From Gemmatimonadaceae bacterium (GTDB lineage Bacteria > Gemmatimonadota > Gemmatimonadetes > Gemmatimonadales > Gemmatimonadaceae), in assembly GCA_014379355.1 (NCBI GenBank), contig JACMLX010000086.1, forward strand, positions 1 through 48,477: a DNA stretch of 48,477 nucleotides, read 5' to 3'. Both the position numbers and the translations under genes were made by a program. Below are positions 35,478 through 44,071 of the stretch, piece after piece (position 1 is the first letter of the stretch; every line of letters starts with the position of its first letter). Below the pieces are notes generated by a model. It was not told the origin of the DNA and made no database searches. It worked only from the letters and a program-made list of their open reading frames with translations.

Positions 35478-35942
35478 TCATTGGCCTTGTGGCGGCGGCG
35501 GCTGACCCGGGTCAGAACTGCCGCTGCCGAAACCGAGCAGTCCACGCGAGAGGATGAACGCGACACCTGCACCGACGGACGTTGCCACGACCACAAACGT
35601 GCGAGCTCGTGACAGCCGTCGAACACGGATGTCGCGCACCGACTCTTGCGTCACCGTGATCGCTTCACCACTCCAGCGATTGGTCTGCCGGTTGATGTAG
35701 GTGACTTCTGCAACACGCACCACATAGGACGAATCCTGCCGACCATCGAGTGTCCCTTCGAATGACAGCACACCCTGTCCGAGCTGCGGCATGAGATCGA
35801 CGCGCCCCCGATCCGTCAGCAGGATCTCGATGCGCGGATTCGTGGTGGTGGACCGCTGCATCGGCGCATACTCATAGCACGCGGACAGCCCGTTAGCGAC
35901 CAGCACGGCGGCACCAATGCGGAGGTACGTCGAGACAGCCAT
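35478..35942 (-). CDS. Small SusCD-associated lipoprotein, unknown function (locus 2)
   Basis: 154 residues with a lipoprotein signal (IGAAVLVANGLSAC, then YEYAP). The mature domain is beta-rich (RIEILLTDRGRVDLMPQLGQ, GTLDGRQDSSYVVRVAEVTY, RWSGEAITV), followed by RRLSRARTFVVVATSVGAGVAFILS, a hydrophobic segment, and a Pro/Gly/Gln tail. It is homologous to 23069-23521 (see that entry) and has the same place, 3 bp downstream of susD. The function is unknown; the membrane-proximal hydrophobic segment and genetic coupling suggest it works with the SusCD complex. Confidence 0.75.
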   Translation of the reverse strand: MAVSTYLRIGAAVLVANGLSACYEYAPMQRSTTTNPRIEILLTDRGRVDLMPQLGQGVLSFEGTLDGRQDSSYVVRVAEVTYINRQTNRWSGEAITVTQESVRDIRVRRLSRARTFVVVATSVGAGVAFILSRGLLGFGSGSSDPGQPPPPQGQ

Positions 35943-35945
35943 CGC

Positions 35946-37592
35946 TCAGAATCCGCTGCCGCGACCGAGGCCATACGTGCTGGCGCCTGCCAGCTGTGAC
36001 GTCGCATTGCTGTACAGTGGCTTCCTGCGCGAATCGAGCTCCTGGTACGGCACTGGCCACGACAGGCTCGTGCCCACCGGAAGATCGCCCCAGCCACGAG
36101 CATCGAAGAACCACTGGCTGAAACCGGTCATCTGTGTCTCCAGTCGCTTTTCCCACTTCATCGCTTCGAAGACCGAACCACACACCGCCGTGGTGAACAC
36201 TCCGGGCTGCGGTACCTTGGGCACGCACGAACTGGCGCCCGGAACCGGATCCGTGGAGGCCAGCGTCGTCGGGATTGCCGTCAGGTTGTTCGCCGTGCGC
36301 GTCGTGTTGATGAGCGGAATCGCTTCGGCCGTGCGGTTGAGTCGAATCAGTGCTTCGGCCTGGAGCATCCGCACTTCGACGGCCGACATCAGCACCCACG
36401 GTCCGATCCCATTGGCGTCGCGGATCGGACGGAAGCGGAAGTTGTCGTACTGCGAATTCGACCACGGGTCGGCATTGTTGCCGGTATCCTGGCCGCTCGG
36501 GCGATTTCGAAAGTACACACCCGACAGCGGCACCACGTCACTCTGGAATGCCTGCTGCGCAGCGCGCGTGTCGCCGACGGGGAATCGCTTGTCCGGCGTC
36601 CGCACGAGAAACGTCGCGCCATTGCGCGATGGACTGCCGGTGATCGGCAACGAGAGATAGGTGCTGTACGCCCCGGTCGTGTCGGCCATGCCAAGGATGA
36701 AGTACGGCGTCTGATGCCAACCGAGGAACTGCATCAGCGTGGTGACGTCGCTGTTCTGCCATCCGATGGACGGATCGAGCGACACGGTGATGTTCGCGGT
36801 GATACCCGCCGCTGCGTCGGCCCGAACGGCTTCCCAGTCGACGGCGGCACGCTCGGCGGGCGTACGCACGATGTTCGCGCGGAAGCGCGCCTTGAAGGAG
36901 CGCACCATGCGGATGAACTGCGTGGTGTCGATTGCCGTGCCGGTCATGAAGTCGGCCGGAATCGGGAAGTTCGGCGCCGCACCAGCTGGTCCGCGCGCCG
37001 TGGCAATCGCCGAGTCGAGCATCTGCAGCGCGACCGCATTCACGGCGGCGGCGGCGAAGAGCGAGTCTTCCGGCGTCCGTGACGGCGTGAGGATCGCCGA
37101 TGAGTCGTAGATCGCCGAGAGATTTCCCATCGCATAGCCGAGCACGAAATATCCGAACGCACGTGCACGACCGGCCGTCGGTGCCGACGAGACGGGAATG
37201 TTGTCCAGCGACCGCAGCGCATTCACGTTCTGACGTGCGAGGCGCGTCAGCACGGAGAAGTCGTTGTTCGTGCCGGCGGCCGTCGAGTTCGCGCGTGAGT
37301 TGTCGATGGACACGCGCGGCACACCGTTTCGCAGCCCCATGCCGAAGTTGCCAAGCGACGAGCTGCTTTCATGGGACAGGTTCATCGCTTGCAGGTTCAC
37401 GCCGCCGTTGTTGTACTGACCGACGAACAACGCCTGAAACGACTTGCCGATGATCTGTTCGATTCCCTGTGCGGTCTGCTGCGCCGATGTGACGTCGACG
37501 ACGTTCTTGTTCGTCACGCTCAGTGGATCGCCGCAGGCTGCAAGGCCGGTCGCGCTCAGAAGCGCGGCCCGTCGGAAGATTTTGATCTTCAT
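35946..37592 (-). CDS. SusD/RagB-family surface lipoprotein (locus 2)
   Basis: 548 residues, with a lipoprotein signal (FRRAALLSATGLAAC) followed by GDPLSVTNKNVVDVTSAQQT, a typical start of SusD-like proteins in this lineage. Helical TPR-like repeats follow (for example ARAFGYFVLGYAMGNLSAIYD and FIRMVRSFKARFRANIV). The C-terminal SusD part has VEVRMLQAEALIRLNRTAEA and EAMKWEKRLETQMTGFSQWF, a diagnostic segment of the family. It is the lid partner of the SusC encoded upstream, 70 bp away, with a hairpin in the gap. Confidence 0.9.
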   Translation of the reverse strand: MKIKIFRRAALLSATGLAACGDPLSVTNKNVVDVTSAQQTAQGIEQIIGKSFQALFVGQYNNGGVNLQAMNLSHESSSSLGNFGMGLRNGVPRVSIDNSRANSTAAGTNNDFSVLTRLARQNVNALRSLDNIPVSSAPTAGRARAFGYFVLGYAMGNLSAIYDSSAILTPSRTPEDSLFAAAAVNAVALQMLDSAIATARGPAGAAPNFPIPADFMTGTAIDTTQFIRMVRSFKARFRANIVRTPAERAAVDWEAVRADAAAGITANITVSLDPSIGWQNSDVTTLMQFLGWHQTPYFILGMADTTGAYSTYLSLPITGSPSRNGATFLVRTPDKRFPVGDTRAAQQAFQSDVVPLSGVYFRNRPSGQDTGNNADPWSNSQYDNFRFRPIRDANGIGPWVLMSAVEVRMLQAEALIRLNRTAEAIPLINTTRTANNLTAIPTTLASTDPVPGASSCVPKVPQPGVFTTAVCGSVFEAMKWEKRLETQMTGFSQWFFDARGWGDLPVGTSLSWPVPYQELDSRRKPLYSNATSQLAGASTYGLGRGSGF

Positions 37593-37622
37593 GTGGAGGT
37601 CTCGTTTGTTGAGGCCCGGTCC

Positions 37623-37648
37623 GGCGCGCCGCCAGTCAGCGGCGCGCT
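37623..37648 (-). promoter_or_regulatory. Hairpin in the susC-susD gap (locus 2)
   Basis: GGCGCGCCGC (37623-37632) and GCGGCGCGCT (37639-37648) form a strong stem with a 6-nt loop. An outer pair GCCCGG/CCGG...GGGC extends it. It lies in the 70 bp between susC stop and susD start. With no T-run it is more likely a processing or mRNA-stability site than a terminator; it could set the SusC:SusD ratio. Confidence 0.4.
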
Positions 37649-37662
37649 GGATCCGGTCGGGC

Positions 37663-40600
37663 TCAGAAACTCGAGCCGAGCGAGAAGGTGAACGTGCGGA
37701 GGTTCGGGAAACCGTAGCGATCGACGCCGTTCAGCACCGGTGAGCCGAGCTGGTTGCCGGCAGCCGAGCCCGTCAATCCCGTCTCCGGGTCGAAGCCGCG
37801 ATAGCTCGTGATCGTGAACAGGTTGCGACCGACGAGGCCAACCGTCCAGTTGCCGACACCACCGACCTTGCCGACCCGGAAGCTCGCCGAGACTTCGCGG
37901 AGACGACCATACGTCGCTTCCTCCGTCGAGTATTCGCTCGCACTCAACAGATCGTAGAAGCCGCCGATACCGGCGCCGTTGATCGGCGGGCCACCGCGCC
38001 ACCAGTACCCGATCGGGCGTACCGTCGTCACGCTCTCGTTCTGCTGGTCCTGCTGCTTCGCAGCGAAGTCACCGAGCGACCAATGCAAGCCCTGATTGTA
38101 GACCTTCTGGCCGACGGTGGCGTCGAACAGGCCGTACAGGTTGAGCCGCTTGTAGCTCAGCGTCTGGCTGAAGTTCCAGCGGTACGTCGGCAACACGCCG
38201 CCAAGCTTCTGCTGCGTCAGGTTCCCGGTTACCGAGTCTCGAAGCTGGATCAGCATGCCGTAGTTCAGGCGCTGCCCCCACGGTCCGGCCGAGAGACCAT
38301 TCACGAGGGGAAGCTGCGCCTGGAAGTAGTTGTTCGTGTAGGCGCTGTCCTGACTCTTGCCGCCCGTATAAACGATGAAGCCGTCGCGATTCGTCTCGTA
38401 TTCGCGTCCGCTGTTGTATCCGCCGCACTGCGACACGAACGCCGTCGGCAGTTGGCTGCATTCACGCACCCAGCGACGACCATAGAAGGTGCCGAGGTTT
38501 TCACCTTCCGCAAAACGGAAGGAGTTGTCGGCACCCTGCAGGTTCGTCGCCGAGAAGAACTCCGGCACACCGAGCTTCGTGATTTGCGAGCGCACACGAT
38601 CGAAGTTCACGCGCGTGGACCACGACAGGTTCGGACGGCTGATGAGCGGGATGTTGAGGGAGACTTCCCACACCTTGTTCTGCAGCGTTCCGGCGTTCTG
38701 CCACTGCGAGCTGAAGCCGGTGACCGTCGCCTGCGGAACCTGGATGATCTGATTTTCGATTCGCGACTGCGCGTACGTGACTGTCAGGCCGTACTTGCTC
38801 AACACCTCAGCATCGACACCGACTTCCGTCTCTGTATTGACTTCCGGCTTCAGTAGGCGGTTACCGAGCAGCGTCGGATTGATGACGCCAGTGTTGACTG
38901 TGAACGTCTCATACTGCGCCGGGAAGCTCGGACGGCCACCGGCCGACCCACGCGACGCACGCAGCTTGAACTCGTTCACCACCGACGACGGCCACCACTT
39001 TTCCTGACTCAGGCGATAGGCGCCCGAGACGCGGCCAAACGTCGCCCAGCGATTACCCGCGCCGAACAGCGACGAACCATCGCGGCGCACGAGGCCGGAC
39101 AGGATGTACTTGTCGTCGTAGTCGAGGTCCGTGCTGAGGAACATGCCGATGCCACGGACCGACCCCTGGCCGGAGTTGATGCCGAGGTTCTGCACCAGTG
39201 AGCCGGAATTCTGCAGGCCGGGGAACGGAATGTTGCTGCCGTTGTTGCCGATCGACGTGCTGTCCTGCTGCTCGTACAGGTAGCGCGCGTTGAGCTTCGC
39301 GTTGAGCTTGCCAAACTGGTGGCGCGCCACGGCGTTGAAGCTCGTGTTGTATGACTGGTTGACGAACGAGCCGCGCTGGATGAAGCCGTTGTTCGTGGCT
39401 GGCGTGGAGATGGTGGTGCGGAAGCCGCGATCCAGCAGTGCGAAGAACGAGCCGTTGGAACGGTCGTAGCCGAACTGGCCCTGAATGTCGAGCCAGGAGA
39501 ACGGTGAAAACTTCACATCCGTGTTGCCGAGGAACCGGTCACGGCTGTCCTGCCGCTCGGAATTCTCGAAACTGTAGATCGGGTTGTCGTTCTGGCCACC
39601 CTGATTGAGCACGTTGGACCGGATGTAGATGCGGCCGAAGGCATCCTTGGCCAGCAGGTCGACGTAGGCCGGCACGCGAGTGAGGCGGAAGAAGCCGTTG
39701 CCGCCATCCTGGTTGATGCCGTCCTGTTCGAGGCGGCTGTAGAACGTGTTCAGGCTCACCGTCCACTTCTGCGCGAACTGTTGCGAGACGTTGAGGCGAA
39801 CCGTGTTGCGCTTGAGGCCCGTCAGACCTCGGATCGAGCCGCTCTGGCCGGTGTTCGAGACGCTGCCGAAGAAATTCGCGCCCTGATACTTGCCGGTCAC
39901 GTCGACGTTGCTGGTCTGGAACGTTCCGTTCGTCACCGTGGCGTCGACTGCGTCGTACGAGACGGGGAACGGATTCACCTGATACAGTCCGGCGAGCTGC
40001 CGCTGCGAAAGTGCGAGCGCGATGCCGCCGTCGTACCGGATGCTCTGCGGGTTCAATGCAAAATCGCCACCGAGTTCGTTGATGCGCTGTGCCTCGGCGT
40101 ACAGATCTACCTTGCGGAGGCAGGGCTGGCTGTACGTTCCGGCGGCGGCAGGAATGGCGTCGGCCGAGCAGTAGAGTTGGCCCGTTGCATCCGTCCCGAG
40201 GAAGTTGCGCTGCGCGAGCGGCACCTTGTTGTAGATGTCACCGCCGCCGACTTCGGTGCGGAATCCGAAGCGTACGACGTTGTCACCGCCACCCTTGCCT
40301 GTCTTGGTGGTGATCTGGATCACGCCGTTACCGGCGCGGGCGCCGTAGAGCGAGGCGCCGGCTGCGCCCTTCACGACTTCGATGCTTTCGATATCGAGGG
40401 AGTTCAGGTCAGGCAGCGGACCGTTGAGGATCACGCCATCGACGATGTAGAGCGGGTCCTGACCGCGACCCGAGGCGTTGATCGACGTCGGGCCACGCAG
40501 CAGCACGGCGGGCTGTGCGCCCGGACGGCCGGAGCTCGACACGATCGCGGCGCCGGCCACCTTGCCCTGCAGCTGCGTGAGCGGATTCACGCCGGACACC

Positions 40601-41040
40601 GGCATGTCCGCGCTGTCCACGCGAGCCAGCGAGAAGGTCACCTTCGTCTGTTCCGTTGCGCCCGCGACACCGGTCACCACGACCTGGCTGAGGCGGTTCA
40701 CGTCAGCCGGCAGCACGAAATTCTGCGTGATGACGCCGGGCCGCAGCACGATCGCCGCCTGCTCCGGCTTCATGCCGATGGACCGTGCGCGCAGCACCAC
40801 ACTCTGCCCGCGAACGCGCGCGCCAGGAATGGTGATGGTGAAGTTGCCGGCGGCGTTCGAGCCGACCGAGACGTTCATCTCGGTGATGAAGACGTTGGCG
40901 CCTTCGATGGGTCGGCCCTGATCGGTCGTCACCTTGCCCTGAATGGTCGCGTTCTGCGCCTGCGCCATCGCCGCTGATCCTGTCAGCAGGGCGATGACCG
41001 CAGCAACGCGAGGCAACCCTGCCCACGACGTACGTGTCAT
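37663..41040 (-). CDS. SusC/RagA-family TonB-dependent outer-membrane transporter (locus 2)
   Basis: 1125 residues from the ATG at 41040, which has AGGAG about 8 nt upstream; a start nine codons earlier is less likely. Signal peptide RVAAVIALLTGSAAMAQAQ, then CarboxypepD_reg (ATIQGKVTTDQGRPIEGANV), the junction LSQVVVTGVAG, the plug (VLLRGPTSINASGRGQDPLY, IVDGVILN, SLYGARAGNGVIQITTK) and a long barrel ending LRTFTFSLGSSF. It is the first gene of a four-gene operon ending at the 34503 terminator. The upstream region has several operator-like palindromes. The substrate is unknown. Confidence 0.93.
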   Translation of the reverse strand: MTRTSWAGLPRVAAVIALLTGSAAMAQAQNATIQGKVTTDQGRPIEGANVFITEMNVSVGSNAAGNFTITIPGARVRGQSVVLRARSIGMKPEQAAIVLRPGVITQNFVLPADVNRLSQVVVTGVAGATEQTKVTFSLARVDSADMPVSGVNPLTQLQGKVAGAAIVSSSGRPGAQPAVLLRGPTSINASGRGQDPLYIVDGVILNGPLPDLNSLDIESIEVVKGAAGASLYGARAGNGVIQITTKTGKGGGDNVVRFGFRTEVGGGDIYNKVPLAQRNFLGTDATGQLYCSADAIPAAAGTYSQPCLRKVDLYAEAQRINELGGDFALNPQSIRYDGGIALALSQRQLAGLYQVNPFPVSYDAVDATVTNGTFQTSNVDVTGKYQGANFFGSVSNTGQSGSIRGLTGLKRNTVRLNVSQQFAQKWTVSLNTFYSRLEQDGINQDGGNGFFRLTRVPAYVDLLAKDAFGRIYIRSNVLNQGGQNDNPIYSFENSERQDSRDRFLGNTDVKFSPFSWLDIQGQFGYDRSNGSFFALLDRGFRTTISTPATNNGFIQRGSFVNQSYNTSFNAVARHQFGKLNAKLNARYLYEQQDSTSIGNNGSNIPFPGLQNSGSLVQNLGINSGQGSVRGIGMFLSTDLDYDDKYILSGLVRRDGSSLFGAGNRWATFGRVSGAYRLSQEKWWPSSVVNEFKLRASRGSAGGRPSFPAQYETFTVNTGVINPTLLGNRLLKPEVNTETEVGVDAEVLSKYGLTVTYAQSRIENQIIQVPQATVTGFSSQWQNAGTLQNKVWEVSLNIPLISRPNLSWSTRVNFDRVRSQITKLGVPEFFSATNLQGADNSFRFAEGENLGTFYGRRWVRECSQLPTAFVSQCGGYNSGREYETNRDGFIVYTGGKSQDSAYTNNYFQAQLPLVNGLSAGPWGQRLNYGMLIQLRDSVTGNLTQQKLGGVLPTYRWNFSQTLSYKRLNLYGLFDATVGQKVYNQGLHWSLGDFAAKQQDQQNESVTTVRPIGYWWRGGPPINGAGIGGFYDLLSASEYSTEEATYGRLREVSASFRVGKVGGVGNWTVGLVGRNLFTITSYRGFDPETGLTGSAAGNQLGSPVLNGVDRYGFPNLRTFTFSLGSSF

Positions 41041-41514
41041 ATGCGGGACTCCTGGTTCCGGTCGCACGTGGAGATCCGTCGGCTGGTGAATCCGTCACGG
41101 GCGTGAGCCCACGACGTCACCCCGGCAGCCGACCACCCGGGGTGGAACAAGCACGCCGCTGCGTCGTAAAACGCAGCGGAGTGAGTCGCTCGTCCGCGGT
41201 TAGGCAGACGGTTCAACCGCGCTGATCATTCGTTCCTGATCAGCGCCAGAGATCACGCGGACACGTGTCCGCTATTCCATCGTGAGACACCGAACGGACA
41301 CGGGCCGGGCGCTGCGTCGTCCGCGCGCTCCAGCCCGCCTGCGTTACATGTCAACAGTACGGCGACGGACGCGCGCAAACAAGGCTGAGTTGCGCGACAC
41401 TCGTTTGCATTTCGCGGCAGTGTCGCGATATGTCAGCGATCGCTACGGGACCCGCCCGATACACATCGTACCGTTGATCGGGCCCAGGTCGGACGCGGGG
41501 CGTCTGGCAGGCTG
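41041..41514. promoter_or_regulatory. Upstream region of susCD locus 2 with several inverted repeats
   Basis: 474 bp without a gene between the receiver-domain gene and susC. Clear inverted repeats: CGCTGCGT/ACGCAGCG at 41157-41178; GCGCTGATCA/TGATCAGCGC with an 8-nt loop at 41219-41246; a perfect 16-bp palindrome GCGGACACGTGTCCGC at 41257-41272; and CGCGACACT/AGTGTCGCG at 41393-41427. The word GGACAC recurs (41259, 41294). These are candidates for repressor or sigma/anti-sigma related control of the susC operon; the first two may also be leader hairpins. No promoter hexamers are convincing. Confidence 0.45.
41257..41272. promoter_or_regulatory. Perfect 16-bp palindrome upstream of susC locus 2
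   Basis: GCGGACACGTGTCCGC, self-complementary, 217 bp before the SusC start. A dyad of this length without a loop is typical of a dimeric regulator site rather than of an RNA hairpin. The regulator is not known. Confidence 0.45.
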
Positions 41515-41943
41515 TCAGAGTGCAGAACGGCCGGCGAGCAACTCGGCCAGCACGGCGGCGACGCGTCGTAACGCGGCCGGCTTGCGAAGAATCACGTCAG
41601 CGCTGGCGGACTCGACCGGAAAATCATCGTCTCCCGTGAGCATCACCACGAGTGGTGCCCCCGCACCGCGCTCCTTCAGTCGTGACAGGAGAGTCCAGCC
41701 GCTCAAGCCCGGCATGTTCGCATCCAGCACGGCGAGCGCCGGATGCACGGCATCGATCAGCGACGCCGCCAGCACACCATCTCGGGCCAGGTGCACCTCA
41801 TACCCCGCCGCTTCCAGATACGTCTGGAGCACGTCCGCCATTTCCGCATGATCCTCGGCCACTACGATACGCGGCCTCACCACCGGCACTCCGTCCGGTG
41901 TGGCAGCTGCGGTCGCGCCGGCGGACGGCGAAAGGTCTGACAT
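41515..41943 (-). CDS. Stand-alone response-regulator receiver domain
   Basis: 142 residues from the ATG at 41943; the frame is open upstream without conserved sequence. After a ~24-residue Ala-rich leader the receiver fold carries the acidic pair Glu30-Asp31 (VVAEDHAEM), phospho-acceptor Asp74 (AVLDANMPGLSG), Thr103 (MLTGDDD) and Lys121 (RKPAA). There is no output domain, so it acts like CheY/Spo0F or as a relay with a distant kinase. No histidine kinase is in the window. It is separated from the CHRD gene by a strong hairpin and from susC locus 2 by 474 bp. Confidence 0.9.
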   Translation of the reverse strand: MSDLSPSAGATAAATPDGVPVVRPRIVVAEDHAEMADVLQTYLEAAGYEVHLARDGVLAASLIDAVHPALAVLDANMPGLSGWTLLSRLKERGAGAPLVVMLTGDDDFPVESASADVILRKPAALRRVAAVLAELLAGRSAL

Positions 41944-42053
41944 AAGTGTCGGAGAATACACGGGCGGTGGGTGGGAGCAGGCCCCGAGGGGCGCATGACC
42001 CACCTGGTAGCACCAACCGTGCCGTGCCGCGTAAATCGGGCCTACAACGCACT

Positions 42054-42086
42054 GCATCCCGCCCGGCGACTGGCCGGGCGGGATGC
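42054..42086 (-). terminator. Perfect 14-bp hairpin after the CHRD gene
   Basis: GCATCCCGCCCGGC and GCCGGGCGGGATGC with a 5-nt loop (GACTG). It lies 21 bp past the CHRD stop on the minus strand and before the receiver gene. No T-run follows on the minus strand, so termination would be atypical; it may instead block 3' exonucleases. Confidence 0.5.
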
Positions 42087-42106
42087 GGACCTGCGTCTGT
42101 CCGAGC

Positions 42107-42643
42107 TTACTGCGTAACTGCCGTGATCTGGCCGCGGATCTCGCCACCGCCGTTCTTGCGCGTGTGGACGTTGGCGTACGCCGTGCCGGCGTTGATACGG
42201 GTCACGAGCGAATCCCACGTGAACGGCGCCACGAACGACGTACCGGCCTTGGTGAGGCGGCCGACGCGAATGATGCCGTTCACTGCGGCCGCCGTTCCAC
42301 CGCCGGTGCCAGCCGCGCGGGACGCTTCGGTGGGAAACAACCAGACCATCACCGGACCGACCACGCCCGCGCCGCCGGCATGGATGTGGGCCTGCGTAAT
42401 GGAGTCCGTCTGCGAGGTCGTGGAAAGCTCGTAAAGAATGTTGACCGAGTCTTCCTTCACCAGGTCGATCTTGCCCGCAGCTGTCGTCGTCACCGGCGGC
42501 ACTTCGTTCGTTCCGACGAGGGTCGACGAGTACTTGAGCTTCACTGGCGCGAGGCTCGAGAGCACGACGTACTCGTCGGTACAGGCCGCGACCGTGAAGG
42601 CGGTCACGGCGAGAACGGCCGCGACGCCAAGAATGCGCTTCAT
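42107..42643 (-). CDS. CHRD-domain lipoprotein in susCD locus 3
   Basis: 178 residues from the ATG at 42643 (GGAG 7 nt upstream, better than an ATG 11 codons earlier). Lipoprotein signal LAVTAFTVAAC, then a CHRD domain (PF07452): GTNEVPPV near the start, the conserved AHIHAGGAGVVGPV, and the ending YANVHTRKNGGGEIRGQI. CHRD domains were described in chordin and occur in bacterial surface proteins; the ligand is unknown. It follows susD by 11 bp and takes the place held by the small lipoprotein in the other two SusCD loci. Confidence 0.88.
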   Translation of the reverse strand: MKRILGVAAVLAVTAFTVAACTDEYVVLSSLAPVKLKYSSTLVGTNEVPPVTTTAAGKIDLVKEDSVNILYELSTTSQTDSITQAHIHAGGAGVVGPVMVWLFPTEASRAAGTGGGTAAAVNGIIRVGRLTKAGTSFVAPFTWDSLVTRINAGTAYANVHTRKNGGGEIRGQITAVTQ

Positions 42644-42654
42644 CTGTGGGCTCC

Positions 42655-44064
42655 TCATGGATTCCGATCCAGGCACTGGGTGAAGTTCGGGTTGTTCGTC
42701 TCCTGGAACGGCACCGGGAAGTTCACGTCCACGCCGTACGTTCCACCCTTGAAGTACGCGCCGGTCGGAAAGACGGATTCCGCATTGCGACCGAGGTGCT
42801 TGATCAGGCGGCGCATGTCGCCGAGACGATGGCCGGTCAGGAACATCCAGTAGGCGCGCTCCTGGAACACCTGATCGATCTGCGCAGCCTGTGCGCCCGG
42901 CGCAGTCAGCGCCGGCAGCGCGGCGACTGCCGGCGGGTTGGTGAGCAGCGTCGACGGACCAGGCGCTGTCAGGGTCAGCGTTGCGGCCGAGGCACGCAGC
43001 GTGTTGAGGATGCCGACGTACGCAGTGCCTGCACGGGCTGCGTTCTCCGCCTCGATGAGGCGTGCTTCCACACCGTCAGCGAAGATGATCGGCGCAGAAC
43101 GTGACGGATACTTCGTCACCACGAACTGGGGAGTCTGGTTGTCGGCGCCGACGCTTGGGCTGAGCGCCAGACCCTTGCCCCGGGGCGCGTAGACCCGGAA
43201 GTCCGTGCTGTCGAGGCGGAAGCGAAGACCGTTGATGCCTTCGTTGCCGGATACCGAGAAGCGCGGGAAATTCAACGACACGTTGAAGATGTTGTTGTTC
43301 TGGCGGGCCGTATTCTCGCTGTGGAACAGGACGTAGCGGTACGTGGTCGGCACTGCAGCCACCGCCGCGGCAGCATCGGCCGGGCGATTGAGGTTCAGCA
43401 GCGCGCGACCGCGGCCGACGCGAATCAGGTTGACCACCGATGCGTTGGCGGCCAGCGTGACGTCCACGCCGACCAGGGCCGAGTCCAGCTTTGCCAGCGC
43501 CGTCCCGAACAACTGCGCCGTCGTCTGCGGCGTACCAAGTACGAATGTGCCTGCGTTGACGTCGAAATCCGACACCGGCACGCCGTTGCAGAACGTCTCG
43601 CCCAGCAGGATGTACGTGAAGCCGGCGATCGCCTGCGTCTCCGAACGTCCGAGGAGCGTCGGCGCCAGCTTGTAGTACGCCGCCGACGTGCGGTCGGCGG
43701 TGGCACGGGCGCGCTGAAGGTTGTTGTACAACACGCTCAGCGTGCCGTTGATCGGGTTGATGTTCCGCTGGTCCATCTCGCCACGTGTCGGGAAGGTCTC
43801 CGACCACGTGAACTCGTCGCCCAGTAGCGCACCGTAATTCACCACGCCGTCTTCGCCCTGTGCACCAAACGAAATCTGCAGGTCGGAAATCGTGCTGGCA
43901 CGCAACGTCGGCAGCACGGTGATGTCGTTCAGGGAGTTCGGATTGGCGACGTCAGGGTCCTTCACGGCCAGCGTCTTGTCGATGTCGCAACCGGCGAGCG
44001 ACAGGGACACGGCCGCGAGCAGCAGACCGAGGGATCGCCGCGAAGTCTCGGAAGAGAGAGTCAT
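42655..44064 (-). CDS. SusD/RagB-family surface lipoprotein (locus 3)
   Basis: 469 residues with a lipoprotein signal (GLLLAAVSLSLAGC) and then DIDKTLAVKDPDVANPNSL, the DPD-type start seen in SusD-like proteins of this kind. It has helical repeats (RSETQAIAGFTYILLGETFC, LIRVGRGRALLNLNRPADAA) and a C-terminal part with ARLIEAENAARAG and QVFQERAYWMFLTGHRLGDM, the family's signature ending. susC stops 7 bp upstream; CHRD starts 11 bp downstream. Confidence 0.9.
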   Translation of the reverse strand: MTLSSETSRRSLGLLLAAVSLSLAGCDIDKTLAVKDPDVANPNSLNDITVLPTLRASTISDLQISFGAQGEDGVVNYGALLGDEFTWSETFPTRGEMDQRNINPINGTLSVLYNNLQRARATADRTSAAYYKLAPTLLGRSETQAIAGFTYILLGETFCNGVPVSDFDVNAGTFVLGTPQTTAQLFGTALAKLDSALVGVDVTLAANASVVNLIRVGRGRALLNLNRPADAAAAVAAVPTTYRYVLFHSENTARQNNNIFNVSLNFPRFSVSGNEGINGLRFRLDSTDFRVYAPRGKGLALSPSVGADNQTPQFVVTKYPSRSAPIIFADGVEARLIEAENAARAGTAYVGILNTLRASAATLTLTAPGPSTLLTNPPAVAALPALTAPGAQAAQIDQVFQERAYWMFLTGHRLGDMRRLIKHLGRNAESVFPTGAYFKGGTYGVDVNFPVPFQETNNPNFTQCLDRNP

Positions 44065-44071
44065 GGCAATA

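Noticed and set aside
39781-40977. 398-codon plus-strand frame
   Set aside because: It lies within the SusC plug and barrel on the other strand, with no domain or ribosome binding site.
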